Shown: positions 1 to 8,813, numbered from the stretch's first letter. The stretch: DNA of 64,000 nucleotides from Flavobacterium gelatinilyticum (GCF_027111295.1 NZ_CP114287.1:3100001-3164000); one strand, 5' to 3'. The notes: generated from the letters alone by a model not told the origin. Numbers and translations: made by a program.

Positions 1-221
1 CCGTGCGCCGGATTCAGTCCTTTATTATCTCCTAAAACCGTGTTTGGATTTGCAGTTTGTGTCTGAACAACGGGAGCAGCCGTTTTAGTAGTATCTTTTG
101 CAAGCCCAAGTCGTATTAATTCAGATGTTGCTGTGCTTTCCTGAGGCTCTAATTCTTTTTTGCACGAAACAAAAAGTAAAGAAGTTATAGCGATTGAACT
201 TATAAAGATTTTCGGATTCAT
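1..221 (-). CDS. Putative lipoprotein, C-terminus beyond left edge
   Basis: The first 73 codons of a minus-strand gene start at the ATG complementary to 219-221 and run off the left edge. The N-terminus has a hydrophobic stretch ending in LLFVSC, a lipoprotein signal peptide with Cys19 as the acylated residue, followed by a Gln/Thr/Ala-rich linker. The last visible residues, GLNPAHG, recall the conserved ending of a family of small Flavobacteriia lipoproteins, but that is from memory and the decisive part lies outside the window. No function is assigned. Confidence 0.7.
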   Translation of the reverse strand, partial: MNPKIFISSIAITSLLFVSCKKELEPQESTATSELIRLGLAKDTTKTAAPVVQTQTANPNTVLGDNKGLNPAH

Positions 222-582
222 AATTTGTGGTATTTTTAAAGCTCTCAAATATACTCGTTTTTTCGGGATAAATTCACATAAGTAATGCTAAGATAATTTT
301 AGCTTTAAGTTGCTTCTAATATAAGATAATTTAAGCTTGAGGCTTCTGGATAGTTTAATTTTTGTTTCACGCAGATTTATTAGATCCTGGCTGATTTTGC
401 AGATTTTATTTATTGAATTCCTTAATTTAATCTCGATAAGCCCCTAAGTTTATCATTTTCACAAAAACTTATATGCCCTAAAAGCATTACCCGCCAAGCT
501 TACATTTACTTGTATAACTTATAGGGTTCAAAAAACAGCCTTCGAAAAAAATTAATACCTTTAAACTCAAATAAATTTACTC
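222..582. other. Intergenic region with remnants of dispersed repeats
   Basis: No gene is seen in these 361 bases. Around 366-405 lie the words TTTCACGCAGATTTA and TTTTGCAGATTTTA, which match arms of the palindrome at 29555-29651, and around 508-525 the word TATAACTTATA resembles the arms at 27242-27314. They look like eroded single arms of dispersed Flavobacterium repeats. The promoter of the lipoprotein gene should lie just above 221, and TACCTTTA near 556-563 is a weak candidate -7 box for the gene at 583. Confidence 0.45.
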
Positions 583-1071
583 ATGAAAAAAACAATCCTA
601 CTTTTTTTATTAGCTGTTTCGTTTGCAAACGCTCAAACCGACAAAGATCAAATCAATAAAACTTTAGATGCCTGGCACAAAGCGGCGGGCGATGTAAATT
701 TTGATTCTTATTTTAATGTTTTGGCAGATGATGCGATTTATATAGGGACAGATGCTACTGAAAACTGGAACAAAAAAGATTTCCAGGCTTGGGCAAAACC
801 TTATTTTGACCAAAAAACAACTTGGAATTTTAAAGCACTTGAACGCAACATCTTTTTTGACAAATCAGGAAAACTGGCTTGGTTTGACGAATTACTGGAC
901 ACACAAATGAAAATCTGCCGCGGTTCAGGCGTTTTGGTAAAAGTGGGGAAAGAATGGAAAATCAAACATTACGTTCTTTCAATGACAGTTCCGAATGATG
1001 AGGTTGATGCTGTAACCAAAATTAAAACCCCAATTGAAGATGCTTTGATTGCGAAGCTTCAAAAAAAATAA
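583..1071 (+). CDS. Secreted NTF2-like (SnoaL/DUF4440-type) protein
   Basis: 162 residues. A signal peptide (MKK followed by a Leu/Phe-rich segment ending SFANAQ) predicts export to the periplasm. The mature part has the size and pattern of the NTF2-like cone fold: helical start (ALDAWHKAAG-type region), 'DSYFNVLADDAIYIGTD', then strands with WFDELLDT and WKIKHYVLS. In Flavobacteriia such proteins are annotated as nuclear transport factor 2 family or SnoaL-like; ligand or activity is unknown. It stands alone with about 260 bases on its 3' side before amt. Function beyond the fold is not inferable. Confidence 0.75.
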   Translation: MKKTILLFLLAVSFANAQTDKDQINKTLDAWHKAAGDVNFDSYFNVLADDAIYIGTDATENWNKKDFQAWAKPYFDQKTTWNFKALERNIFFDKSGKLAWFDELLDTQMKICRGSGVLVKVGKEWKIKHYVLSMTVPNDEVDAVTKIKTPIEDALIAKLQKK

Positions 1072-1287
1072 ACAATTTCAGGTTTTATTCTTATAATCCT
1101 AACTTTTAGAGCGGTTTAGGTTTTTGAATAAGAAAAAAATTATAACATATTTAGCAAAAAGTGCCTCTTTTGGAAAGTCAAAACTAAAATAGTCTCAAAA
1201 AAACAGATTAAATTTTAAAATATTAGCCAAAATAAAACAACAACCTCTAATTTAACAGCCTTCAAAACAAGAATATTTATTTTTTTT

Positions 1288-1295
1288 TAACTTTG
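1288..1295 (+). promoter_or_regulatory. Putative -7 box (TAACTTTG) of the ammonium channel gene
   Basis: TAACTTTG fits the Bacteroidota -7 consensus TAnnTTTG. It would start transcription near 1300, giving a leader of about 35 bases. No clear -33 TTTG is seen at the usual spacing. The rest of 1072-1334 shows no gene. Confidence 0.5.
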
Positions 1296-1334
1296 ACCCC
1301 AAAAAAAATAGGGTTAAACAAAGTATTTTAAAAA

Positions 1335-2717
1335 ATGAAAATAGAAAAACGCTGGATCATTTCTTTTATCATGATAAGTGTCGTATGTACGATAGGTGCA
1401 TTTTGGCCAACGGTAACAGAAAATAATTATGTTTTATCAGAATTTGGAACTTTAGATCATATTGTTCCTGCCGATGTTGCCTGGATGCTTACTTCGAGCT
1501 GTCTGGTATTAATCATGACGCCTGGATTATCTTTTTTTTACGGCGGAATGGTAGGTAAAAAAAATGTAATATCAACCATGCTTCAAAGTTTTATCTGCCT
1601 TGGTGTGGTTACGCTTTTATGGGTTGTTGTGGCATTTAGTCTGGCTTTTGGAGATCCGGTAGGTTTTGGTTCCGGAGATCATTTCTACAGCTTTTTCGGA
1701 AACCCAACAACCTTTGCTTTTATGGATTATGTAGGTCTTCTGCCTCATAAACAACTGGCTTCTACGATTCCGTTTATGCTTTTTGCATTGTTCCAAATGA
1801 AATTTGCCATTATCTGTCCGGCTATTATCACGGGTTCGTTTGCAGAACGTGTTCGTTTTATCTCGTATTTAGTATTTATCAGTTTATTTACCATCTTTAT
1901 ATATGCTCCTTTGTGCCACGCTGTATGGTATCCTACAGGTGTTTTAGGAAGCTATTTTGGAGTAAAGGATTTTGCAGGAGGAACTGTCGTGCACATGAGT
2001 TCTGGTTTTGCCGCTTTGGCCGGAGTTATTGTTCTGGGTAAAAGAAAAAACAGTCAGCATATTCCAACCAATATTCCGTTTGTATTATTAGGAACCGGAA
2101 TGCTTTGGTTTGGCTGGTTTGGTTTCAATGCCGGATCTGCTCTTGCCGCCAACGGAACTGCTGCTATGGCTTTTGCTACTACTACAACCTCATCTGCCGC
2201 TGCGATGTTAACCTGGATTTTCTTCGACAGAATGAACGGAAGAAAGGTTTCGGCTCTTGGTGCCTGTATTGGTGCTGTTGTGGGACTTGTTGCCATTACA
2301 CCTGCTGCAGGTTTTATATCGGTTCCGGAAAGTATGTTTTTCGGATTCATTACGGCTTTGGTGTCTAACACAGCTGTAAATTGCAAATATTCAAAAAGAT
2401 TTGACGATACTCTTGATGTTTTTGCCTGCCACGGTGTGGGTGGAATCATGGGAATGATCTTAACGGCTATTTTTGCTCATGGAGAAGATGCGAGTTTACT
2501 TCACGGCGGATGGAATGTTTTCGGACATCACATGATGGCGTTAGTTTTGGTTTCTGTTTTTACTTTCTTCGGAGCTTATTTCCTGTTCAAAGTAACGAAT
2601 TTCATCATCCCGTTACGAGTTTCAGAAGAATCAGAACATATAGGACTGGATTTATCTCAACACGATGAATCTCTTGATCCAAAAGCACAGCCCATTACTG
2701 AACCTCATTACGGTTAA
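1335..2717 (+). CDS. amt: Ammonium transporter, Amt family
   Basis: A 460-residue inner-membrane protein. It begins with a transmembrane segment (residues 8-25) and then shows the Amt/MEP/Rh fold of about eleven helices. The twin pore histidines of AmtB are present as H220 (GTVVHMSSG) and H366 (ACHGVGGIMG), and the family segments FFYGGMVGKKN, GSFAERVRF and FNAGSALAANG are intact. It conducts ammonium/ammonia inward for nitrogen assimilation. The usual partner glnK (PII) is not adjacent. A -7 box precedes it at 1288. Length and motifs are normal, so the call is firm. Confidence 0.96.
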   Translation: MKIEKRWIISFIMISVVCTIGAFWPTVTENNYVLSEFGTLDHIVPADVAWMLTSSCLVLIMTPGLSFFYGGMVGKKNVISTMLQSFICLGVVTLLWVVVAFSLAFGDPVGFGSGDHFYSFFGNPTTFAFMDYVGLLPHKQLASTIPFMLFALFQMKFAIICPAIITGSFAERVRFISYLVFISLFTIFIYAPLCHAVWYPTGVLGSYFGVKDFAGGTVVHMSSGFAALAGVIVLGKRKNSQHIPTNIPFVLLGTGMLWFGWFGFNAGSALAANGTAAMAFATTTTSSAAAMLTWIFFDRMNGRKVSALGACIGAVVGLVAITPAAGFISVPESMFFGFITALVSNTAVNCKYSKRFDDTLDVFACHGVGGIMGMILTAIFAHGEDASLLHGGWNVFGHHMMALVLVSVFTFFGAYFLFKVTNFIIPLRVSEESEHIGLDLSQHDESLDPKAQPITEPHYG

Positions 2718-2732
2718 ATAAGATTTTTTTTC

Positions 2733-2781
2733 GCCGCGAATTCACGAATTCTTTTAAAAATAAAATTTGTGAATTCGCGGC
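2733..2781. repeat. Palindrome of the GCCGCGAATTCAC family
   Basis: Arms 2733-2750 and 2764-2781 pair over 18 bases with a single G/T mismatch. A T-tract lies outside the left arm and an A-tract outside the right arm, so they extend the stem. On neither strand does a U-tract follow the stem, so this is not a standard intrinsic terminator. A related palindrome lies at 29511-29548. Confidence 0.8.
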
Positions 2782-2855
2782 AAAAAACTTTTAAACCTAA
2801 TTCCGCTATTTTCATTCGTTTATATTCCTTAATTTTGCCGAAAATTTTTGTAAAA

Positions 2856-3533
2856 GTGGGAAGTAAAAATAAACTTAAGAGATTCAGAGAAAACGAAACA
2901 TTTCAAAACGTTTTTCAACCAACAAGAGAAGAAGTGGTAGGCGATTTAATGCCTTTGAAAGGAAAATGGAATTCTGATTTCTTTAAAAATGACAATCCTC
3001 TGATTCTTGAATTAGGATGCGGAAAAGGCGAATACTCGGTTGGATTGGCAGAAAAATACCCCGACAAAAATTTTATCGGAATTGATATTAAAGGAGCACG
3101 TTTCTGGCGCGGTGCCAAAACAGCTGTAGAAAACGGTATGCATAATGTTGCTTTTGTACGTACACAAATCGAACTGATCAATCATATTTTTGCCGAAGGC
3201 GAAGTAGACGAAATCTGGATTACTTTCCCGGATCCGCAGATCAAGTACAAAAGAACCAAACACAGAATGACAAATTCTGAATTCCTGAAATTGTACAAAA
3301 AAATACTTAAAAAAGACGGTGTTGTAAACCTTAAAACCGACAGTGAATTTATGCACGGTTATACACTTGGATTACTTCACGGTGAAGGTCATGAAGTATT
3401 GTACGCCAATCATAATGTTTACAAAAACGAAGGAAGTCCGGAAGTAGTAACTTCAATCCAGACATTTTATGAGAAACAATATTTAGAAATTAACAAGGCA
3501 ATTACGTATATTCGTTTCAAAATTAAAGACTAA
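2856..3533 (+). CDS. trmB: tRNA (guanine-N7)-methyltransferase
   Basis: Forms 7-methylguanosine at position 46 of tRNA using S-adenosylmethionine. The SAM-binding glycine loop ELGCGKGEY is at residues 52-60 and the family motif TFPDPQIKYKRTKHR begins near 123. The open frame extends up to 2769, but that part crosses the palindrome at 2733-2781 and is not TrmB-like. The GTG at 2856 opens (M)GSKNKLKRF, the expected N-terminus, and gives 225 residues, the normal size for this phylum. It is followed 40 bases on by a LysE-type gene on the same strand. Confidence 0.93.
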   Translation: MGSKNKLKRFRENETFQNVFQPTREEVVGDLMPLKGKWNSDFFKNDNPLILELGCGKGEYSVGLAEKYPDKNFIGIDIKGARFWRGAKTAVENGMHNVAFVRTQIELINHIFAEGEVDEIWITFPDPQIKYKRTKHRMTNSEFLKLYKKILKKDGVVNLKTDSEFMHGYTLGLLHGEGHEVLYANHNVYKNEGSPEVVTSIQTFYEKQYLEINKAITYIRFKIKD

Positions 3534-3573
3534 TTAATTTGACCGCTGTCATTTAACCGCTTATACAAGCTGA

Positions 3574-4212
3574 ATGGTTTATTTAACTCCATTATTTTCA
3601 GGCTTTATCGCCGCTGCAATTGGGATTATTCCTCCGGGATTAATCAACATGACGGCAGCCAAAATAAACCTGAAAGAAGGAAAAAAGAATGCCTTATGGT
3701 TTGTCATTGGAGCGGTTTTCGTGATTTTTCTGCAGGTTTATCTCGCGGTCCTATTTGCCAGAATTATTGATAACCGTCCGGATGTTGTAACCTTACTGCG
3801 TGAAATTGGTTTTGTAATCTTTTCGATCCTGACTATTTACTTTTTGTTTATTGCCAAGGAACCAAAAACCAAGAAAAAAGCAGCAATTAAAAAAAGCAGT
3901 AAAAAAAGCCGTTTCTTTTTAGGCATGCTGCTTTCAGGACTAAACTTTTTTCCTATTCCGTATTATGTTGTTGTAAGTGTTACACTCGCCTCGTACCATC
4001 TTTTTGTATTCGAAAACACGGTTATTTTTACTTTCGTTTTAGGATCGGTTTTGGGATCTTTTGCGGTTTTGTATAGTTATATTGCCTTTTTTGGAAGAAT
4101 CGAAAAGAAAACCGATTATTTAATGCGTAACATGAATACTATTATTGGTAGTATTACGGGTTTAGTGGCAATTTTGACTCTTTTCAATATTCTGAATTAT
4201 TACTTTGGGTAA
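3574..4212 (+). CDS. LysE-family transporter
   Basis: 212 residues of mainly hydrophobic sequence with about six membrane segments. The N-terminus FIAAAIGIIPPGLINMTAAKINLKEG is the family signature region (GPGP-like glycine/proline turn in the first helix). The middle cytoplasmic loop is Lys-rich (residues 97-112), fitting the positive-inside rule. LysE/RhtB proteins export amino acids; the substrate here is unknown. It probably shares a transcript with trmB. No terminator is evident before the alkyltransferase-like gene. Confidence 0.8.
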   Translation: MVYLTPLFSGFIAAAIGIIPPGLINMTAAKINLKEGKKNALWFVIGAVFVIFLQVYLAVLFARIIDNRPDVVTLLREIGFVIFSILTIYFLFIAKEPKTKKKAAIKKSSKKSRFFLGMLLSGLNFFPIPYYVVVSVTLASYHLFVFENTVIFTFVLGSVLGSFAVLYSYIAFFGRIEKKTDYLMRNMNTIIGSITGLVAILTLFNILNYYFG

Positions 4213-4294
4213 TTTAAATCAACCATTAAGAGGGTAAGAAAAATTAAGTTTTTATCTTTATTACTTCATATCTTAATGGCAAAACATCTTTAAA

Positions 4295-4621
4295 ATGGCT
4301 GAAGAGAATTTTTTCGAAAGAGTATACGCGGTCGCCAGGCAAATTCCGTACGGAAAAGTAACATCTTACGGTGCAATTGCAAAAGCTTTGGGTACCGCAC
4401 GTTCTGCCCGAATGGTGGGCTGGGCAATGAATGCCTGCCATAATATGGATGATATTCCCGCACACCGGGTTGTAAACCGCAAAGGACTCCTGACAGGAAA
4501 ACACCATTTTGACGGAACAAATTTAATGCAGCAGCTTTTAGAAAACGAAGGTGTAAAAGTGGTCGATAACCAAATTGTCGATTTAGAAAAACATTTCTGG
4601 CAGCCTGAAATTGAAGGCTGA
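4295..4621 (+). CDS. Alkyltransferase-like protein (ATL), MGMT fold
   Basis: A 108-residue protein equal to the DNA-binding C-terminal domain of O6-alkylguanine-DNA alkyltransferases: QIPYGKVTSYGAIA, the SARMVGWAM helix with the candidate arginine finger R39, and the active-site loop. The alkyl-acceptor Cys of the PCHRV motif is replaced by Ala56 (IPAHRVV), so it should not transfer alkyl groups. Known ATL proteins bind O6-alkylguanine lesions and hand them to nucleotide excision repair. The C-terminus HFWQPEIEG is typical of Bacteroidota homologues. It ends 12 bases from the convergent histidine kinase gene. Confidence 0.9.
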   Translation: MAEENFFERVYAVARQIPYGKVTSYGAIAKALGTARSARMVGWAMNACHNMDDIPAHRVVNRKGLLTGKHHFDGTNLMQQLLENEGVKVVDNQIVDLEKHFWQPEIEG

Positions 4622-4633
4622 TATTTTAGGAAG

Positions 4634-5959
4634 TTAAATCAAACAGATCACAAAACTCGTTTTATCTTCATCGGTTTGATAGCTTAGGTAGCCGCCGTGC
4701 GCCTCTATAATATTCTTCGAAAGCGTTAAACCAATTCCGGCACCATCTTTTCTGGTCGTAAAAAACGGAAGAAATACTTTGTCCTGAATTTCCGGATCGA
4801 TTCCTTTTCCGTTGTCTGAAATCGTGATGAAAAAACGGTTGTTTTCGGTATGACTGGATACGTATAATTTCTTATCTGCCTGCTCTTTTAAAGCATAAAC
4901 GCTGTTGGTAATCAGGTTTATAATTACCTGTTCCATTTGATTTTTATCAATTAAAATCGAGCGCGGGCTATGTATTTCATTTATCAATTTGATATTTTCC
5001 GCGTTTAAAATCGGACTCATGATTCTAAGGCAGTCTTCAAAAAGAACATTTATTGGTGTCATTTGTTTGGCAGGCGTTGGCAGCATCGCCAGTTTGCGGT
5101 AATTCTCGACAAAAACCTGCAAATGATCGCTTCTGTTTATAATGGTTGAAATACTGCTTTTTATGTCTTCAAAATCATCTTCTTCCAATTGTTCCTGATC
5201 GACAATGTGGAGTAAATTCTGCGAAAGCGCCCTGATTGGCGTCAGGGAATTCATTAGTTCATGCGAAATAATCTTCATCAGATTAATCCAGGCTTCTTTT
5301 TCTTTCTTTTCGATAACACGCTGAATACTATCTAATAAAACAATAAAATATTCTTTGTTGTAAGTCTGTGTTTTAGATGTCTGCAGCATAAAAGTCTGCA
5401 AATCCTGCTCTTCAATTTTAATCGAAATTGCCGATTTTAATTCGCTGAAATCTGTTTTTTCAATTTCAGAACAAAGAGATGGCAGATAATTTTTAAGATA
5501 TTTCCAATGACTCACTTTTGGCACTTTAAACAAATCTGAAAAACAATCGTTCATCAAAAAAATAGTCCAGTCTTCGGTTTCTTTTTCAAGGATTAAAGCC
5601 GCAGTATCGATATTATTCAAAAGCGAACGGTAAATAAGCTCTTTTGAGGTTTGTTCCTGCTGGCGGATTTTTAATGTCTCGTATAAAGTGTACAGACTTT
5701 TGAAATTGTTCTTTTTATTCTCTTCGGGAAAATGGGTTGAGAAATCATTCTGCAAAATCGAAAGCAGGGTTCTGTCGTAAAACTGCAGTTTATTTTTTGC
5801 GTAGAAATACATTTCCGTAAACATCAAAACAGCAAAGAAACCTACTAAAAAGGCATTATAATAAAGCGTTTTATAAATTAGAAAAGCGCAGAAAAAAAAG
5901 AGGATCATTACAAACAAAACCCTAACAAATAATGCATTATAGAACTTCCAGTTTTTCAT
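4634..5959 (-). CDS. Sensor histidine kinase, NtrY-like
   Basis: 441 residues. Two or more N-terminal membrane helices (about 10-50) carry no large periplasmic sensor, so the signal may come from within the membrane or cytoplasm. A PAS-like stretch spans roughly 105-215. The phosphoacceptor is H233 in KIISHELMNSLTPI, followed by the N box NLITNSVYAL, the G1 box DNGKGID and the G2 box GAGIGLTLSK. The HELMNSL form is typical of NtrY-class kinases that pair with sigma-54 regulators. It lies 100 bases downstream of the regulator gene on the same strand and should phosphorylate it. Confidence 0.93.
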   Translation of the reverse strand: MKNWKFYNALFVRVLFVMILFFFCAFLIYKTLYYNAFLVGFFAVLMFTEMYFYAKNKLQFYDRTLLSILQNDFSTHFPEENKKNNFKSLYTLYETLKIRQQEQTSKELIYRSLLNNIDTAALILEKETEDWTIFLMNDCFSDLFKVPKVSHWKYLKNYLPSLCSEIEKTDFSELKSAISIKIEEQDLQTFMLQTSKTQTYNKEYFIVLLDSIQRVIEKKEKEAWINLMKIISHELMNSLTPIRALSQNLLHIVDQEQLEEDDFEDIKSSISTIINRSDHLQVFVENYRKLAMLPTPAKQMTPINVLFEDCLRIMSPILNAENIKLINEIHSPRSILIDKNQMEQVIINLITNSVYALKEQADKKLYVSSHTENNRFFITISDNGKGIDPEIQDKVFLPFFTTRKDGAGIGLTLSKNIIEAHGGYLSYQTDEDKTSFVICLI

Positions 5960-6059
5960 TTTTTATTTTTGCCGCAAATTATGGGATTAAAAAGATTTTT
6001 TCGTTGTCTTAAAGTTTCGTTTTCTAGCAGATTTTAACAGATAAGAAAAAACTTAATTC

Positions 6060-7403
6060 TTAATTCTTCAAATCATATTTATCAATTCTTCTATACAAAG
6101 CCGCTCTTGACAAACCCAGTTCTTCGGCGGTTTTGCTGATGTTTCCATGGTGTTTTAAAAGCGCTTTTTCGATAGCCGTTTTTTCCATTTCTGACAATGG
6201 ATTTTCATCATTTTCCTGAATTTCTTCAAAATCAAGAATATCCAGATTGCTTAACGAAATCGTGTTGTTATCAGCCAGAATAAGGGCTCGTTCGATTTTA
6301 TTTTCCATTTCCCTCACATTTCCTTTCCACGGATAACGTTCTAAATATGGAGCCGTATTATCATCAAATCGCCAGTTTTCCTGATTGTACTTTTCGGCAA
6401 TCTGATTGAGAACAAAATTTGCCATCGGAATTATATCTTCTTTTCGTTCACGCAGCGGCGGTAAATTAATTTCCATTGTATTGATTCGGTACAGCAGGTC
6501 TTCACGAAATGTTTTATTTTTTACTTCCAGCTTAATATCGCTGTTTGTAGCCGCAATTACACGTACATCTAGGTTACGCGGCTTACTTTCTCCCAATCTC
6601 GTCAATGTTTTGGTTTGTAAAACGTGGAGTAATTTTGCCTGAAGATGAAGCGGAATATTCCCTATTTCATCCAGAAAAATAGTGCCGTTTTGTGCGGTTT
6701 CAAATCTTCCTGCTGTATCTGTTTTAGCATCGGTAAAAGCTCCTTTGGCGTATCCAAAAAGTTCACTTTCGAACAAATTATCGCTTAGAGAACCTAAATC
6801 GACATGTACAAAAGGTTCGTTTTTCCTGTTTGAATTCTGATGAATAAATTCGGCAAAAACATATTTTCCGGTTCCGTTTTCACCCAAAATCAAAACATTT
6901 GCATCGGTTTTTGAAACCCTTTCGGCAATAGAATAGGCTTGTTTTATTTTTTGCGAAGTGCCTGTAAAGTATCTTTTTTCTGTTTTTTCAACAATAATTT
7001 TCTTGTTGTTTTTTCGGCTTTCGGTCAAAGCCTTATCAATAGTTTCGAGTAACTTTTCGTTGTTCCATGGCTTTAAAACATAATCAAAAGCACCAATTTT
7101 TATTCCTTCGACCGCAGTATCAATTTTTCCAAAAGCAGTCATTAAAATCACAATTGTATGAGGCGAAAGTGTTTTTATTTCCTTAAGCCAGTGAATACCT
7201 TCTCTCCCATCTTCAAACCCAATGCGGTAATTCATGTCCAGCAGTACGACATTTATTTCGTTTTCACTTAAAATAGAAATGATTTTTTTAGGACTGTTTG
7301 CCGTAAAAATGGTTTCAAAATGCTTTTTGAGAATCATTTTTGCCGAAAAAAGAATTTCTTCCTGATCGTCAACAATTAATATCTGGGCTAGTTTTTTTCT
7401 CAT
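6060..7403 (-). CDS. Sigma-54-dependent response regulator, NtrC family
   Basis: 447 residues in the order receiver (1-125), AAA+ (about 145-380) and Fis-type HTH (C-terminal 45). The receiver has D12/D13, phosphoacceptor D56, T89 and K111. The AAA+ domain has Walker A GENGTGK (174-180), the sigma-54-contacting loop as GAFTDA (221-226, a variant of GAFTGA) and Walker B TIFLDE (241-246). The HTH reads NISKTAEELGLSRAALYRRI. It is transcribed divergently from the HlyD-ABC operon. Two dyad sites start 14 bases upstream of its start, so it may also control itself. Confidence 0.95.
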   Translation of the reverse strand: MRKKLAQILIVDDQEEILFSAKMILKKHFETIFTANSPKKIISILSENEINVVLLDMNYRIGFEDGREGIHWLKEIKTLSPHTIVILMTAFGKIDTAVEGIKIGAFDYVLKPWNNEKLLETIDKALTESRKNNKKIIVEKTEKRYFTGTSQKIKQAYSIAERVSKTDANVLILGENGTGKYVFAEFIHQNSNRKNEPFVHVDLGSLSDNLFESELFGYAKGAFTDAKTDTAGRFETAQNGTIFLDEIGNIPLHLQAKLLHVLQTKTLTRLGESKPRNLDVRVIAATNSDIKLEVKNKTFREDLLYRINTMEINLPPLRERKEDIIPMANFVLNQIAEKYNQENWRFDDNTAPYLERYPWKGNVREMENKIERALILADNNTISLSNLDILDFEEIQENDENPLSEMEKTAIEKALLKHHGNISKTAEELGLSRAALYRRIDKYDLKN

Positions 7404-7416
7404 TCTGGTATTTTTT

Positions 7417-7454
7417 TGTTCGATTTTGAACGGTCAACTGTTCATTATCGAACA
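7417..7454. promoter_or_regulatory. Two dyad sites, GTTC-N6-GAAC, probable enhancer for the NtrC-type regulator
   Basis: GTTC(7418-7421)-N6-GAAC(7428-7431) and GTTC(7440-7443)-N6-GAAC(7450-7453) have centres 22 bases apart, close to two helical turns. Together they form a larger near-palindrome from TGTTCGAT to ATCGAACA. The position, between the regulator gene and a sigma-54-like promoter about 65 bases further on, is that of an upstream activating sequence. Binding is inferred. Confidence 0.75.
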
Positions 7455-7517
7455 CTCGGGTTTTGGTTTGTTTTTACGGTCTCTTTAAAATCAGTGCTTT
7501 ACAAATAATAAATTTTA

Positions 7518-7532
7518 TGGCACAGTATTTAC
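7518..7532 (+). promoter_or_regulatory. Sigma-54-type (-24/-12) promoter of the export operon
   Basis: TGGCAC-N5-TTAC fits the RpoN consensus TGGCAC-N5-TTGC with one change in the -12 element. Transcription would begin near 7544, 18 bases before the HlyD start. The site lies downstream of the paired dyads, as expected for activation by a bound enhancer protein. Confidence 0.7.
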
Positions 7533-7561
7533 CTATTGGTAATCAGTAAATTATTTAAAAA

Positions 7562-8806
7562 ATGGACAAGGTAATTCCTCGTAAAAATAAAAAATTTAGG
7601 TATCTCACAATAGTAATTGGAGTTTTTTTAGTTTTGGCTGTAATTGTGTTTTTTTCTTTTAATTCGAAAAGAACTTTAAATGTAAAAGCAGATGAACTTT
7701 CTATTCAAAAAGCAGAAAAGGCTTTTTTTGAAGATTTTGTGGTTTTTCAGGCTAAGGTCGAACCTTTGAACGTAATGCTTGTAAACGTAACAGAAGGAGG
7801 ATCTGTTAAAGAGATTTTTGCAGAAAATGGTGCAATGGTTACCAAAGGCCAGCCGCTGGCTCGTTTGTATAACCCCAATACTGAATTGAATTATCTGACT
7901 CAGGAAACGGCAATTATTGAACAAATCAACAACTTAAACACCGGAAAACTGAATATTAGAAATCAGGAACTAAACCTGACCAAAGATTTTGTTTTAATTG
8001 AACACGATTATAACGACGCTAAACGATTGTACGATGTGAATTTAAGGTTGTTTGAGAAAGATGTAATTTCCAGAAACGACTGGAATACGTTTAAGGAAAG
8101 TCTTCGTTTTCAGGAAGAACGCAAAAAAACGATTCAGCAGAGTATTCAAAAAGAAAAACAGTCGAATCAGGTTCAGATTTCGCAGATCAACCGTTCGATT
8201 CAGACAATGGAAAAAAGTCTGGAAATCTTAAGAAACAACAAAAAGAATTTCCTGATCACAGCTCCGGAATCCGGACGATTAACATCATTTGAACCTGTTT
8301 TGGGAAAAACATTCCAGGCCGGACAAAGCATTGGTAAAATCGATTCGAAACAGGGGTATAAACTCGCTGCAGAGGTCGATGAATTTTATCTGGAAAAAGT
8401 CCGTGAAGGTTTAAAAGGTCAGGTAGAATTTAAAGGAAAGGCTCTTGAGGTTATTGTGACAAAAGTAATCCCGGAAGTAAAGGGCGGACATTTTATCGTG
8501 GAGCTGGCTTTTGCCTCAAAAGAAGATATTGCTTTGCAGGATGGTTTAAGCTTTGGAGTAAAGCTGATTTTATCTGAGAAAAATAAAATTCTTGTACTGC
8601 CAAAAGGCGTTTTCAGTCAGGAAACAGCAGGAAAATGGATCTTTGTGGTAAAAGGAAACAAAGCTGAAAGAAGAAATATAAAGTTAGGAAGAGAAAATCC
8701 TTCGTATTATGAGGTTCTGGATGGACTGAAGGAAGGGGAATCTGTGGTAATTTCGTCTTACACGGATTATAAGGATATTGAGGAACTCTCTATTAGCAGT
8801 AAATAA
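7562..8806 (+). CDS. HlyD/MacA-type periplasmic adaptor of an ABC exporter
   Basis: 414 residues. A basic N-terminus (PRKNKKFRY) precedes one membrane anchor (about 14-31). A biotinyl/lipoyl-like half motif follows near 70-100 (EGGSVKEIFAENGAMVTKGQPLARLYNP), then a long alpha-hairpin coiled coil (about 115-230), the second lipoyl half (ITAPESGRLTSFEPVLGKTFQAGQ) and beta-barrel domains. Adaptors of this kind link an inner-membrane transporter to an outer-membrane exit duct. It is the first gene of the operon driven by the sigma-54-like promoter and is followed by the ATPase and MacB-type permease. The substrate is unknown. Confidence 0.9.
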   Translation: MDKVIPRKNKKFRYLTIVIGVFLVLAVIVFFSFNSKRTLNVKADELSIQKAEKAFFEDFVVFQAKVEPLNVMLVNVTEGGSVKEIFAENGAMVTKGQPLARLYNPNTELNYLTQETAIIEQINNLNTGKLNIRNQELNLTKDFVLIEHDYNDAKRLYDVNLRLFEKDVISRNDWNTFKESLRFQEERKKTIQQSIQKEKQSNQVQISQINRSIQTMEKSLEILRNNKKNFLITAPESGRLTSFEPVLGKTFQAGQSIGKIDSKQGYKLAAEVDEFYLEKVREGLKGQVEFKGKALEVIVTKVIPEVKGGHFIVELAFASKEDIALQDGLSFGVKLILSEKNKILVLPKGVFSQETAGKWIFVVKGNKAERRNIKLGRENPSYYEVLDGLKEGESVVISSYTDYKDIEELSISSK

Positions 8807-8813
8807 ATTTTTT

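Noticed and set aside
2054..2449. A long minus-strand frame inside amt
   Set aside because: It is antisense to a conserved channel gene, has no family match and follows the codon structure of the real gene.
2769..2855. An extended N-terminus for TrmB
   Set aside because: It crosses the end of a palindrome, has no homology to TrmB, and GTG 2856 gives the expected protein start.
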